A DNA stretch of 64,000 nt, from assembly GCA_907163375.1 (NCBI GenBank), contig CAJQUW010010395.1, forward strand, positions 53,670 to 117,669. Direction: 5' to 3'. Positions 39,001 through 45,145 of this stretch are shown piece by piece; within the stretch, counting starts at the first letter, position 1; the number at the start of each line of letters is the position of its first letter. The position numbers and the translations under genes are program-made. The DNA is from Prostheceraeus crozeri (Eukaryota > Platyhelminthes > Polycladida > Euryleptidae). The notes beneath the pieces were generated by a model, which was given only the letters and a program-made list of their open reading frames with translations, had not been told where the DNA came from and searched no databases.

Positions 39001-42000
39001 ATGCTAACGATCCCAAACAAGTGCGGCCTCTGCTTCCTCCCGACGGAGCTGCACCTGGTGAACGGGTGTTCTTTGAAGGCGCCGATGACAGACAGCCCGA
39101 CGCTCAACTGAATCCAAAGAAGAAGGTTTGTGAAGATTTTGTGAAATGTATTGAAATTAAGAACACATTTTATGCGACATTATCGACTGCTGTGTTTAGC
39201 AAGCCCTAGTTCGCCAGGTTTGGGGCAACCATAGCTTACGTGATGGTGTGTATGATCAATCACGTTTTCACGCAATCTCACCAGTTGAAGGGGAACTTCT
39301 CTATCACGTGATGCTCTCTGTCGCATTCAAGCAATGTGGAACCGTTTCTTAGCCGAAACTGGATATGTGTGCGGCTCGAGAAGACTTAGCCGAAGCCGCA
39401 GCTAAGCCGGTTTTAGCCGCCTCAGCTAGGCAGTATGTTTTTCATTCACGCGTGTTAGGAAAATCGACCTACCTCTACTGACTTAAATCTCACAATAAAT
39501 TCCATCTACCTGTATATCATGAATAGAATACTGATGAATTTAAATTGTAAGCAGGGGTGTGCCGCCGTGGTATGGAAGTTGCACTACCAGGCACGCTCTT
39601 TCGGCCCTGTGTAGTCTGCGTCCGGGGTCGCGGAGCAGTGGTATGGTTGTCCCACCTCGTGAACCAGTTTACAAGAGGAATCCAATAGTCTAAATAGACC
39701 AACCAAAGTAGCTCTTTCAATGACTCGATTACAAACAGTCGGCGGTTTTCTTAGCTTGTACGTATGAAATTCCATGAGCTAATAGTATCAACGGACCACA
39801 TCACAAATAGAGCCACTGGGTGGGTTGAGACAAATAGCGTGATTGAGACCACGTCGCGTTGATGGCTTAAATGGAAAAGTGGTTGAGTATGCAAGTGCGC
39901 AGGCTTAGCCTTGCAAACAAGTAGATATTGTGGGATAACTCTGATGAAACATGAGTTTCTGTATTTTCTTACCTCATATTTCTGTTTGATTTTTACCTTT
40001 GTGTAGAGTTAGATGAATTTTCCAATGCTGGCAGAAGTTATGAGTCTCACATCATATCGGTTCCAAGATTTTTAGTGGAACCGATTGGCTCCGCTTTAAA
40101 CGTCTCTAACACGGCCATGAAGCCGAATACGTGTAGCAAAAAAGCTACAGACGAAAATCCTTCGAATACTTGTCTTGCGAGCAAAGTAAAAGAAATTTCG
40201 AACGAAAATAGTAAAGGAAATTTATAAAATAAAGAAAAAAACAAACTTTCACTGGATGAAGAGATTGAAGAATTCAAGACAAAACAATTCGATTTGAATT
40301 AAAAGTTCGGAGATGATTGTCAAAATGCTGCACACCTCGATCTTACAACAAAGCTGATCAAATTGTCTCGAACTCAAGGAACACCGCTGATGTTAATGCA
40401 CATTCGCTCTGCTGAGATTCTGGCACCGGGCAGCTCGTGACTTGGTCATGTATTGGTTCTGTATTGGCTGCATTGCATCTCCAGCCAATCTTTCCTTGTA
40501 AGTGCAGTAAAGAACGCTGCATATTTATCCTTTATCGTGGAATAAAATGAATAGCTTGTCTTCAGCTAGAGCAGGTTAAATTGTCAAAATATTTCAAACT
40601 AAAAATTTACAATGAATCATTGCCAACGAGAAAATAAAAGACGAACACGAGGCGACTCACTAGGCTCAACACAACACGAAACACGACCGCGCTCGTGTCA
40701 CGGCGTGTTTGGCTGTTTTATCGATAGTATTATTACTTATCTAAACTGCGAAAATTTCAAGACCACGTGTTATTCGATGCTCAACCAGAGTGGGACACGG
40801 ATTCAGGACCCGCGCACACCGCGCTGGTTCTGGCACGAGTCGGGTCTGAACCTTGAAACTCGTGAGTCCATCCGCGGTTTGACAAAATAATACAAAACTG
40901 CTAAGATGATGAATTTCTTAGTCCGGTTGTGACCACTGAAGCCTCAACTGCGGATGCAATGGACCGCTCGAGATGGAAGAGGAAAATTAGGCCGCCCCTT
41001 CGCTGGGACAAGGCCTTTCCAGTTGAGCAAGGTTTAGATGATGCGACTCCTGGCTCTTAAAACAATGTCTCTATTAATCCCCGCCAAACAGTATATAATC
41101 TTTTCGCTACAAGATAAGCAATAGTTCATTAAGATACATTGACTCATGAATGGGGCGTTGATGATGCTATCATCCCTTGAATAAGGACAAATAAGCACTC
41201 TCAACCAACTACAAAAGAGACTGTCGTTTGTTTTACAAATCCCCAGTACTTGGTAATTGAAGTAGTGTCCAGTTTGTTAGATTGTACTCTCGCTTTGATA
41301 TTTCAACTTCGGTCTTTGATAATCCAAGCCAGGTGAGTAGCATCAAGATTTAGTCATGACCCTTCATTGCATTTACCGGTCTCTGCAGTTTTGCCCCAAC
41401 TTATCTACCGACATTTGCTTAAAATTGACATGAAATTATCTGGTGGATCTTCATTCAGCTACGTAGCTCCAGTGGAATGGAATGGTTTTCCTCAGACAAT
41501 TCGTGGTGCTCAGTCACTCAATTCTTTTAAACGACTGTTAAAAAATTTCCTTTAGTCAAATGCCTTCACGTGACTATCAGTTTCTGTTGATCGTTATTGT
41601 CAACAGTGTTTCTCTGCGCTGTGAGCCACTTGGGTACTGCGCAATATAAATGTAGTGAATAAATAAATAGATTTCTCATGGATCGATTTGCCCTAAAAGT
41701 GGTTCTTTATTCTTATGCTGATGCAATGTCTGATGATTTTGAAATGTTTGTCAAAGCACCTCAGTGGGCGAAAGTTGAACTATCTACAAAGAGAGGGTAT
41801 TCATATGCATTGCTCACTGAGCATATTTCAAGAAAACTAGTGAATAGTCAATAGTCAATTATTCATAAAATCACTAGGCATAGCATTATTCATCTGTCTT
41901 GCACGAACATCCTAATTATCAATAACCTTGAAGTGCACGCTGCATAGATAGGCAGATTGACTATAGATTTTTCTTAGCATGAATCTTGAAATTCGTATTT

Positions 42001-43806
42001 TTTCAAGTTCAAGTCTCGAGATTCTTCATTTTTGGCAGCAATAGTTATTGGCACAATTTATGCAATGCATTGTATTGCAATCATTGCGGAATAAGTAATC
42101 TCGAAAAGCTTAGTTTTATGTGTAACTAATTTTAATCAAGTGTTGATTTATCATCTAAAAATATTGCCTAACTGCCTCACTGGCATGGTCTGAAATGATG
42201 TTGATTTAGAAAGAAAACGTGATCATTTTCAGAGGTATCAAAACATGACTTGTCTTTGAAGAGATAGCTATTGAATTTCCAAAATGAAAGATACGAATCC
42301 GCGGTTTTACGCTATTACTACTGTGCAGTTTTTGAAGTAGAACTTTAGACTGTATTGCGTTGTGATAAAGCAGATACAATTTGAAACTTATCTGTCTAGC
42401 AAGCTTGAGTGAAAAGAGAGCATCAAGAATGGCAATGTCTTCGCCTACTTCCTTTTCAATTCGTTGTTTGATGAATGTTTTGGATTCTCTATGTTTCGGA
42501 TCACTCAAACGTAAGCCTGTAGAATTACGCCAGGTGGACGGAAGTTAAATTCACAACGATATTGAATTGGGATTCAAATCGAAAAAAGTACTATACGGGT
42601 TTTTAAGGAAAATATCAGATACTGATCCTATGAAAAATAGACGAACTAGTGAGACAAAATGGACGAAATCAATGGTGCTATTAGTACTAATAGCATAATT
42701 TATTTGAGTAATAATCATGATTTGAGTCGACTCCGGCTTTTGATAGGACTCCGACTCCGGGTGGCAAATATACAAAGCCTAGTTTTCTGAAAAATTAACT
42801 GGCGACCTACATCATATAACCATTTTTCAAAATAATTGAGCACTCTCTTTTTCTTTAAAGCCGAAATGTAGATACTAGTGCACTATACATACACTTAAGT
42901 CGAAGGAAAGTCTTAATGAAATCTTACAGATATCGGCATAGAAAGGTAATAGTGCAATATTAACAGCATTCACGTGTATAATGTGTCAATTATGAATTTC
43001 ATCTTTCATCTACCGTTCTCTACATTTCCACTGGTTGACAGCTAAGCTGAGTTGTAACCGATTTGTCGCCTGCCTGAAGTTTGAACTTTTAAAGCAATCA
43101 ATTTCTTTTTATGTTAAATACGAGTGGAGGGAGTGAGAGCGCGTAGTGGGGGAGGGTCGCAGCCACCCCCTTCCAACAGGCATGTTAATAAAAAAATCAC
43201 TGATGGCTGGGAGTGCAGCAATCCTGCTTTTGTAGGCTGAAAATGTGTTTTGCATGCTCTTCTGTGAAAGTTTTCATCATTTTCCAGAAATTATGCATAT
43301 CAATCACAAAACATATGTCCTCTGGAGATAATCTGTCATGTCCTGTCCATAATATGAACAACAGTGGAATTTTCCCTCACGAAGGGCGAAGGAATTCGCG
43401 AAGTCCATAATTGCTCTGATTTGTTGGTCGACCCGCTTGAAACTCAGATGAAATGCACTCATATTTATGTGCTTGTATAACTTGTACATCTGTCTGTAGG
43501 CTGTTTATACTCGTAGACGACTTGGATGAATCGCCGATGAATTGCTTAATTAAACAGGCTAATCACGAATCACTTCTTCGAAAATTAAGTCTTAAATCAA
43601 TTTTTTGGAGATCTTCAACTGATTGTTTCATTTGCCAGTGTTAGAAGTTTTGTGATCATTTCCTTTTTATCTTGCAGGTTTGGGATAAACTAGCCGTTGA
43701 TCTGTCCGTGAATGCAGACTCTATAGCAGAATGGAAAGGTCTGGAAATGTGTACGGCTCAAGGCTTAGTTACCGGACAAGGACTAGTGAACGTGCCAATC
43801 AAATAA
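15028..43806 (+). CDS. YARS1: Cytoplasmic tyrosyl-tRNA synthetase, double-length form with EMAPII C-terminal domain
   Basis: Class I synthetase that activates tyrosine with ATP and charges tRNA-Tyr in the cytosol. Nine coding exons (15028-15081, 18487-18809, 22481-22923, 23631-23840, 25950-26185, 28623-29250, 30467-30819, 38808-39125, 43678-43806) join in frame to 2694 nt, 897 residues. Residues ~1-340 are an active-type TyrRS core: Y38-W-G-T, PHVAY (47-51), tyrosine-pocket Y165, Q169, D172, and KMSSS (221-225). Residues ~345-735 are a second TyrRS core with degenerate catalytic motifs. Residues ~735-897 are an EMAPII/Arc1p-like tRNA-binding OB fold with C-terminal extension. Human TyrRS has a single core (528 aa). 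The human cytokine ELR motif is not kept (WELLRWR at the aligned site). A TyrRS duplication inside one ORF is known in kinetoplastids; combined with EMAPII it is new to me. Exon phases and strong conservation argue against assembly error or pseudogene. Confidence 0.95.
15297..15372 (-). repeat. Retroelement tail with hammerhead-like core
   Basis: Minus strand reads CTGATGAAGCTCATCAGGCC then GAAACGTGGC. CTGATGA and GAAAC match the two conserved strands of the hammerhead ribozyme core, and GCU/GGC can pair as stem II between them. Penelope-like elements are known to carry hammerhead motifs in their terminal repeats. No coding part of such an element is adjacent, so this looks like a short terminal fragment. 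Confidence 0.5.
15776..15970. mobile_element. Small MITE flanked by a 13-bp direct repeat
   Basis: CAGAAAAATCGCAAGATGCA near the left and TCATCTTGCGATTTTCTG near the right form ~30-bp terminal inverted repeats that extend to AGTGGCAG/CTGCCACT. CAAAAGTTAATTG occurs on both sides (15776-15788 and 15958-15970), an exact 13-bp direct repeat that could be a target duplication, though it is long for a DNA transposon and the left copy lies ~30 bp from the inverted repeat. Confidence 0.6.
18170..18223 (+). repeat. Truncated tRNA-like sequence
   Basis: GCGGCT and AGCCGC pair as an acceptor stem. A D-arm-like hairpin GTAC-CTCAGTTG-GTAC and a B-box-like GGCTCGAATCC are present. With 54 nt there is no room for an anticodon arm, so it cannot be a working tRNA. 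It is most likely a decayed tRNA-derived repeat. Confidence 0.45.
18487..18809 (+). CDS. YARS1: TyrRS coding exon 2 (residues 19-126, catalytic N-half, first part)
   Basis: Acceptor TTTCATTTTCAG; donor GTAAGT at 18810 splits the codon of residue 126. It encodes [16 protein letters not shown], containing the tyrosine-pocket Y38 and the HIGH-like signature, then [19 protein letters not shown] and [10 protein letters not shown], nearly identical to human TyrRS. An open frame starting further left (18343) reads through the intron and should not be used as the start. Confidence 0.95.
19130..19315 (+). repeat. tRNA-derived SINE, copy 1
   Basis: The head contains TGGCACAGTGGTTAAGTGCTT (A-box-like) and, about 40 bp on, AAGTCGAATCCC (B-box-like). 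The body shares GGAAGTCGGCAGGAAGG and a terminal GTAGTGACGCTAAA with copies at 21561, 27371 and 34931. Such SINEs are transcribed by RNA polymerase III and moved by LINE machinery. Confidence 0.75.
21561..21740 (-). repeat. tRNA-derived SINE, copy 2
   Basis: Reverse orientation. From the right it reads CCGTGGCACAGTGG, TTAAGTGCTTGGCCTAGCGA, then GGTCCAGAGGTCGAGCCC (B-box-like), ending GTAGTGACG near 21567. It is the best conserved head of the four copies. Confidence 0.8.
22481..22923 (+). CDS. YARS1: TyrRS coding exon 3 (residues 126-274; KMSSS)
   Basis: Acceptor CCTCTGCAG, donor GTGAAT. It encodes [37 protein letters not shown] (tyrosine-binding Y165, Q169, D172), and [16 protein letters not shown] with an intact KMSSS loop. 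The following helix reads [13 protein letters not shown], where human has VKKKLKKAFCEPG: the basic helix that binds tRNA (and serves as nuclear-import signal in human) has been lost in this half. The exon then keeps [14 protein letters not shown]. Confidence 0.95.
22924..23630. other. TyrRS intron 3
   Basis: 707 bp; no feature seen. Open frames read through the donor at 22924 and before the acceptor at 23630 are intron read-through. Confidence 0.75.
23631..23840 (+). CDS. YARS1: TyrRS coding exon 4 (residues 274-344; end of N-half)
   Basis: Acceptor TTCTTTTTCAG, donor GTGAGA at 23841. It encodes [39 protein letters not shown] and [10 protein letters not shown], matching the C-terminal helices of the human core (YVDLEKDF, HPGDLKNSV, NKLLDPIREKF). 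At its start several residues present in human around the FVxxRxxKWGG anticodon-contact segment are missing. If the donor is not used, the frame runs 9 more codons to TAG at 23867. Confidence 0.92.
23841..25949. other. TyrRS intron 4
   Basis: 2.1 kb separating the two TyrRS halves. It contains an in-frame stop for retained-intron transcripts at 23867-23869, an AATAAA near 24229, and a long-inverted-repeat element (24365-25485). Nothing else was recognised. Confidence 0.7.
24365..25485. mobile_element. Long-inverted-repeat element, copy B
   Basis: The left end starts CTGATCATAAAAACCGGACT and continues to AATCGATTCTCATGCC; the right end mirrors it (GGCATGAGAATCGATTCAAT to TGATCAG). The arms extend inward through AGCTCTCGAATGATG and ACTTTGATGACC. 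It is the same family as 689-1529, in which one arm is more eroded. No transposase is encoded. Superfamily not determined. Confidence 0.75.
25950..26185 (+). CDS. YARS1: TyrRS coding exon 5 (residues 344-422; start of degenerate C-half)
   Basis: Acceptor TTCTTTACAG, donor GTAAGT. Residues 345-375 form an N-terminal helix like that of TyrRS ([18 protein letters not shown]). The catalytic entrance reads [16 protein letters not shown], aligned with [16 protein letters not shown]: the tyrosine-pocket Tyr is V393 and the HIGH-like motif is PHLGL (402-406). AKAGCD then matches LKAGCE. An upstream ATG at 25919 lies in the intron and is not the start. Confidence 0.93.
26186..28622. other. TyrRS intron 5
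   Basis: 2.4 kb with one SINE (27371-27562). Nothing was recognised in 26186-27370 or 27563-28622. Confidence 0.7.
27371..27562 (+). repeat. tRNA-derived SINE, copy 3
   Basis: Starts TATCCGTGGCACAGTGGCTA, B-box-like AGAGGTCGAGCCCC, body GGAAGTCGTCAGGAAGGGCA, and terminal section CAGCACCGTCGAGGCCCCCA then GTGCCGTTAAAC. It is closest in sequence to copies 2 and 4. Confidence 0.8.
28623..29250 (+). CDS. YARS1: TyrRS coding exon 6 (residues 423-632; degenerate catalytic domain, intact tRNA-binding helix)
   Basis: Acceptor TATCATTTTAG, donor [20 protein letters not shown] aligns with [14 protein letters not shown], and [17 protein letters not shown] with [17 protein letters not shown], but Tyr166 of human is M516, Gln170 is L520 and Q of DAQFGG is R. 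The KMSSS site is KMRPV (580-584), so ATP-loop chemistry is not expected. Immediately after, [12 protein letters not shown] (599-610) is nearly identical to human, in contrast to the N-half. It ends HHVLMVGGK. Confidence 0.94.
29251..30466. other. TyrRS intron 6
   Basis: 1.2 kb, no recognisable feature. Confidence 0.7.
30467..30819 (+). CDS. YARS1: TyrRS coding exon 7 (residues 632-749; anticodon-binding region and start of EMAPII)
   Basis: Acceptor GACTTCTTCAG, donor [18 protein letters not shown] (632-643) aligns with the human segment FVILRDEKWGG and keeps F, V, R and [13 protein letters not shown] matches VVHPGDLKNSV. After a linker with acidic residues, [15 protein letters not shown] starts the EMAPII OB fold (human SRLDIRVGKIITVEK). 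A canonical anticodon-binding domain is therefore better kept in this half than in the N-half. Confidence 0.94.
31374..31760 (-). repeat. Penelope-like element pseudo-LTR, 3' copy
   Basis: It contains the last ~48 codons and stop of the ORF, the 3' untranslated region with TTGACAAGACCAGTCGAAAC (minus strand), and the duplicated start of the ORF. It differs from the 33986-34370 copy at only a few positions (for example GGGGAAAG/GGAGAAAG). Confidence 0.88.
31610..34051 (-). CDS. Penelope-like element polyprotein: reverse transcriptase plus GIY-YIG endonuclease
   Basis: 813 residues, uninterrupted. The N-terminal ~250 residues are basic and poorly defined. The RT follows with [24 protein letters not shown] (first catalytic Asp), [17 protein letters not shown] and the active site [12 protein letters not shown] near residue 507, then [12 protein letters not shown]. 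The C-terminal GIY-YIG nuclease starts near residue 715 ([19 protein letters not shown]), with R, H and E residues downstream ([19 protein letters not shown]). A Cys-containing linker precedes it. Length fits the family. The first Met lies in the 5' pseudo-LTR and its first 22 codons are repeated at 31436 in the 3' copy. It could be active; function is inferred from family. Confidence 0.93.
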   Translation of the reverse strand: MTSKAFCALFIYKITNRHNCFNYIKRLLPGDKVKQLDWLLTLRCRRAKLMKKIEFDRLCIKYGIYTSRLRKQLKKNHLSATPNVCQDFLQTELCNDLELLKGIDDSINQVASVLHSLDLIGLFKFHKMSKFVVNQTLKRCVAKYQRLRDACAPIFPEDMEKRIINLSSLTLSTTQKQALCLGLNFCVPPRRTEQIRINAEFESLFQQLQDVCHSTSEDLSVFKAKLVSLASTYGSARIERSCLLPCHIDELIDLKKNPNIVILKPDKGSGVVIMDKHDYVDKVNSILSDQTKFQVDQCQKDQSANIAKSISDTLLKLKRKQVISDYTYKELTTSSNGIPRLYGLPKTHKSNVPVRPILSMTKTVYENVSKWLVSLLKPVERCFSNFCVKDSFTFAESIRGIDSSATSMMSFDVSALFTNVPVSETIRLIVDTVRKCPNLCGIPADILSELLYKCSSNVQFLFDGQFCRQVDGVAMGSALGPLFANIFIGNLESSLSSHIDSLCHVYYRYVDDTFALVRSREAGESLLDIFNSFHPHINFTYECEEQGRLPFLDVSIQRMSDGKLCTTVHRKPTFSGVYMSFHSFVPIAYKRGLVRSLFIRALRICSDEMLDQEFNTIRAILKSNAYPEHFIDQYEVTEINNVSVATAERKAVYVNLPFYGDKSSLFIRKSIDELLAKFAPAAKPIIIFKTNCIPVASPKDRLPVAATSSVIYSFRCGCGSTYIGRTSRPLTVRAREHIPRWFLNGHLGISRSAITEHVLSCCSVPNDPISKFEIVCHAYNDRILRILEALFIRRDNPNLCKQKDHVINLRLPW
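33986..34370 (-). repeat. Penelope-like element pseudo-LTR, 5' copy
   Basis: Same orientation as the 3' copy and holding the ORF start codon at 34051. It is joined head-to-head to the inverted copy through a short junction at 34366-34400 with small repeats of AACCTGATAGGTT type. Confidence 0.88.
34390..34851 (+). repeat. Inverted terminal copy of the Penelope-like element
   Basis: + strand copy of the ORF 3' end and tail. It includes the codons for the last ~80 residues ([16 protein letters not shown] to INLRLPW) and the tail to the duplicated target site. The coding-looking frames here (34386-34851) are part of this terminal repeat, not genes. Confidence 0.85.
34931..35110 (+). repeat. tRNA-derived SINE, copy 4
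   Basis: Starts TCTCCGTGGTACAGTGGTCA; the B-box region is partly deleted (GGTCCAGATCCGAAAG). Body GGAAGTCGTCAGGAAGGACA and end GAGTAGTGACGCCAAACC agree with the other copies. It lies 70 bp from the Penelope-like element. Confidence 0.75.
36279..36573 (+). CDS. Candidate two-exon ORF of unknown family inside TyrRS intron 7
   Basis: ATG at 36279 opens a frame of 58 codons to a possible donor (GAG/GTTTGT, 36453). A short intron-like gap of about 59 bp ends in TTGTCTACCAG, after which [20 protein letters not shown] and a stop follow. Without splicing the frame ends at 36542. Composition (charged, mixed) looks protein-like but I recognise no domain. It lies on the same strand as TyrRS. It could be a fragment of a decayed gene, a nested gene, or chance. 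Confidence 0.3.
37236..37390 (+). CDS. Candidate exon of unknown family
   Basis: A good acceptor (CTTTCTTTTAG) precedes about 50 codons reading [20 protein letters not shown], then [19 protein letters not shown], and ending at TGA. The residue pattern looks like real protein and the site is 0.7 kb after the 36279 segment. No family recognised. No good donor was found at its end, so it might be a last exon. Confidence 0.3.
38097..38500 (+). pseudogene. Penelope-like GIY-YIG domain remnant and tail
   Basis: [20 protein letters not shown] followed by [14 protein letters not shown] fits the GIY-YIG nuclease region (YIG, R/H-E-H, then H). The match continues in a shifted frame with ES/LN-rich C-terminal residues. 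The following tail contains CCTTGACAAAGAACGAACGT then CCGAAACGTC, the hairpin also found in the 31.4-34.9 kb element. Frameshifts and loss of the RT make it a relic. Confidence 0.6.
38808..39125 (+). CDS. YARS1: TyrRS coding exon 8 (residues 750-855; EMAPII OB fold)
   Basis: Acceptor TTTTGCTTTGTAG, donor GTTTGT, both phase 0. It encodes [53 protein letters not shown] and the PKKK end, closely matching the human EMAPII-like domain, a general tRNA-binding OB fold also found in AIMP1 and Arc1p. GC content is visibly higher than in the surrounding introns. Confidence 0.95.
40008..40306 (+). pseudogene. Candidate exon with one internal stop, unknown family
   Basis: Acceptor TTTACCTTTGTGTAG precedes a frame reading [20 protein letters not shown] through to ENSKGNL, one TAA, then [24 protein letters not shown] and a second stop. 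The frame is preserved across the single TAA, suggesting a recently broken exon. [10 protein letters not shown] is weakly like the acidic C-terminal UAP56-binding motif of mRNA-export adaptors; this is too short to be evidence. Possibly from the same broken gene as the 36.3-37.4 kb segments, though phases do not join directly. Confidence 0.25.
41341..41670 (+). pseudogene. LINE ORF2 C-terminus and 3' end with AATA repeat
   Basis: [20 protein letters not shown] followed by [12 protein letters not shown] is the conserved C-terminal end of Jockey/CR1-type ORF2 proteins. The 3' UTR then has GTGAGCCACTTGGGTACTGC and ends in GTAGTGAATAAATAAATAG, the short tandem tail typical of these LINEs. The upstream coding part is missing (5' truncation). 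Confidence 0.75.
42722..42800 (-). repeat. Fragment of the GGAGTC-bearing hAT family
   Basis: Contains GACTCCGGCTTTTGATAGGA, CTCCGACTCCGGGTGGCAAA and ACTAGGCT-like flank in reverse orientation to 2459-2540, including unique flanking sequence shared with that copy. Only one end of the element is present. Confidence 0.7.
43678..43806 (+). CDS. YARS1: TyrRS coding exon 9 (residues 856-897, stop)
   Basis: Acceptor [32 protein letters not shown] aligns with the human end ([20 protein letters not shown]), followed by [19 protein letters not shown] and TAA at 43804-43806. The ending after the Trp-Lys pair is similar in length to human. A possible polyadenylation signal AATAAA occurs at 44452. Confidence 0.93.
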   Translation, partial: VWDKLAVDLSVNADSIAEWKGLEMCTAQGLVTGQGLVNVPIK

Positions 43807-44447
43807 ACCGCCATGACGTATCCTTAGTAATGAATATACAGAGACTAATATATATTTATCTGATGGACTACTGGTTTTCACTTCTAATGACGATTTAGCA
43901 CAATTTTAATCAGAACAAGGAAGATCTCAACACATTTGTGCTAGTCTTTAACTCGTTATTCATAATGTCAATATTATTAGGGTAAGTCAAATATGAAATG
44001 CAATAATTACCAATATAACTCAATCAATTAGTATAGGTATTGGTTATAGATGGCGATACAACTTTAGTAGAAGACTCAGTTGACTAAACTCGTCTAAAGT
44101 GGATTGAGACAGCTGAAGATACAAACTCGAGTGCAGAGGTTGGAAATATTCAATCGATTCAAAAACATCAATACTCTTCTGATTATTTGCCTTCCAACTT
44201 CTGCTGCTGGACCGGAAAACCTTCAGTGCAAAGGCGTCCTCTTCCCTCATGACAGTTTTTGTCTGATATTTTCATTGAGATCAATTTATTTTTTAGCAAC
44301 GTTTCCTCTCTTCATAAGCATTTTTATCTTTGAATAACCCGAAAAATGAACTCGTGATGATGAGGCTATGCTCGTTTACTAAAGAATATGCATGAAAGGG
44401 CACTCGCCACAATTAAAAGTGCTCCTTGCACAACTGCAAGCCTACAG
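43807..44447. other. TyrRS 3' untranslated / downstream region
   Basis: No AATAAA is present in the first 600 bp after the stop; the first is at 44452-44457, inside the adjacent palindrome. No other feature. Confidence 0.5.
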
Positions 44448-44612
44448 CTGCAATAAAGCTTCCCATCGGTGTGTGCGTTTAGAATTTGTAAGCAAATCAA
44501 TATTATATATATTGATTTGCCTACATATATTGTAAACACATACATCGATGGGAAGCTCTATTGCAGTCGACTTCCATATGGAATATCATCCATATGGAAG
44601 TCGTTATAAAAT
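44448..44612. repeat. Cluster of palindromes (MITE-like)
   Basis: TGCAATAAAGCTTCCCATCG and CGATGGGAAGCTCTATTGCA are inverted ends of a ~120-bp palindrome with an inner hairpin GCAAATCAATA/TATTGATTTGC. Directly after it, CGACTTCCATATGGA and TCCATATGGAAGTCG form another hairpin. The AATAAA inside may serve as the TyrRS polyadenylation signal. Confidence 0.65.
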
Positions 44613-44700
44613 TTATCACAATTCTGATGCGGGTGCGCATTCATTATTAAATTTTATTTGATTTGATTTTGATTTAATTCTTTAATATCTAAATGAGAAT

Positions 44701-45145
44701 ACGAAATGACTTACTTAATCTTATTAAGGAAATCTTGCAAGTTCTGACCAGAGTACCAGTCGTGCTAAGTCTTATTAGCAAATCTGATCAGATCTGATAT
44801 ATCTCATTTGTACGTGATTTTTAGAAATCTTTTGAGTAGAAAAAAGTCTTATATTTTGCGTTTCTCTACTGCACTGATGTTCCAGCAAGATCATTTAAGA
44901 ACTAAAACCATTGATATCGTCTGATCTTCGCACTGTAATCGGACTTCAAGTTCTAAATTTCAGTTCACTTTTCTTAATTTCAATTATCAGCTGGTAAGAT
45001 CTGAAAAGATCTTATTTTGCAAAATATAAGACTTAGTAAGCTGGTACTTTTCTGGTCAGGAAATGTAAGATCTTAAACAAAATAAGTTCTTATCAGACTT
45101 TGCAAGAATCTGATCAGACTTAGTAAGACTTAGCAAGTCATTTCG
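44701..45145. mobile_element. Foldback / MITE with ACGAAATGACTT termini
   Basis: The left end ACGAAATGACTTACTTAATC and the right end GACTTAGCAAGTCATTTCGT are inverted, with further inverted pairs inside (TCTGACCAGA / TCTGGTCAG, AGTACCAG / CTGGTAC). About 445 bp, no coding capacity. No clear target duplication. Confidence 0.65.

Larger units (their letters stand above)
39126..43677. other. TyrRS intron 8
   Basis: 4.6 kb. It contains an unidentified exon-like segment (40008-40306), a LINE 3' end (41341-41670) and a hAT-family fragment (42722-42800). The other parts (39126-40007, 40307-41340, 41671-42721, 42801-43677) show no gene; 40640-40870 is noticeably richer in C and G. Confidence 0.65.

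Noticed and set aside
40272-40306. UAP56-binding-like motif LDEEIEEF as evidence of an mRNA-export adaptor
   Set aside because: The match is too short and low in complexity to assign a function.
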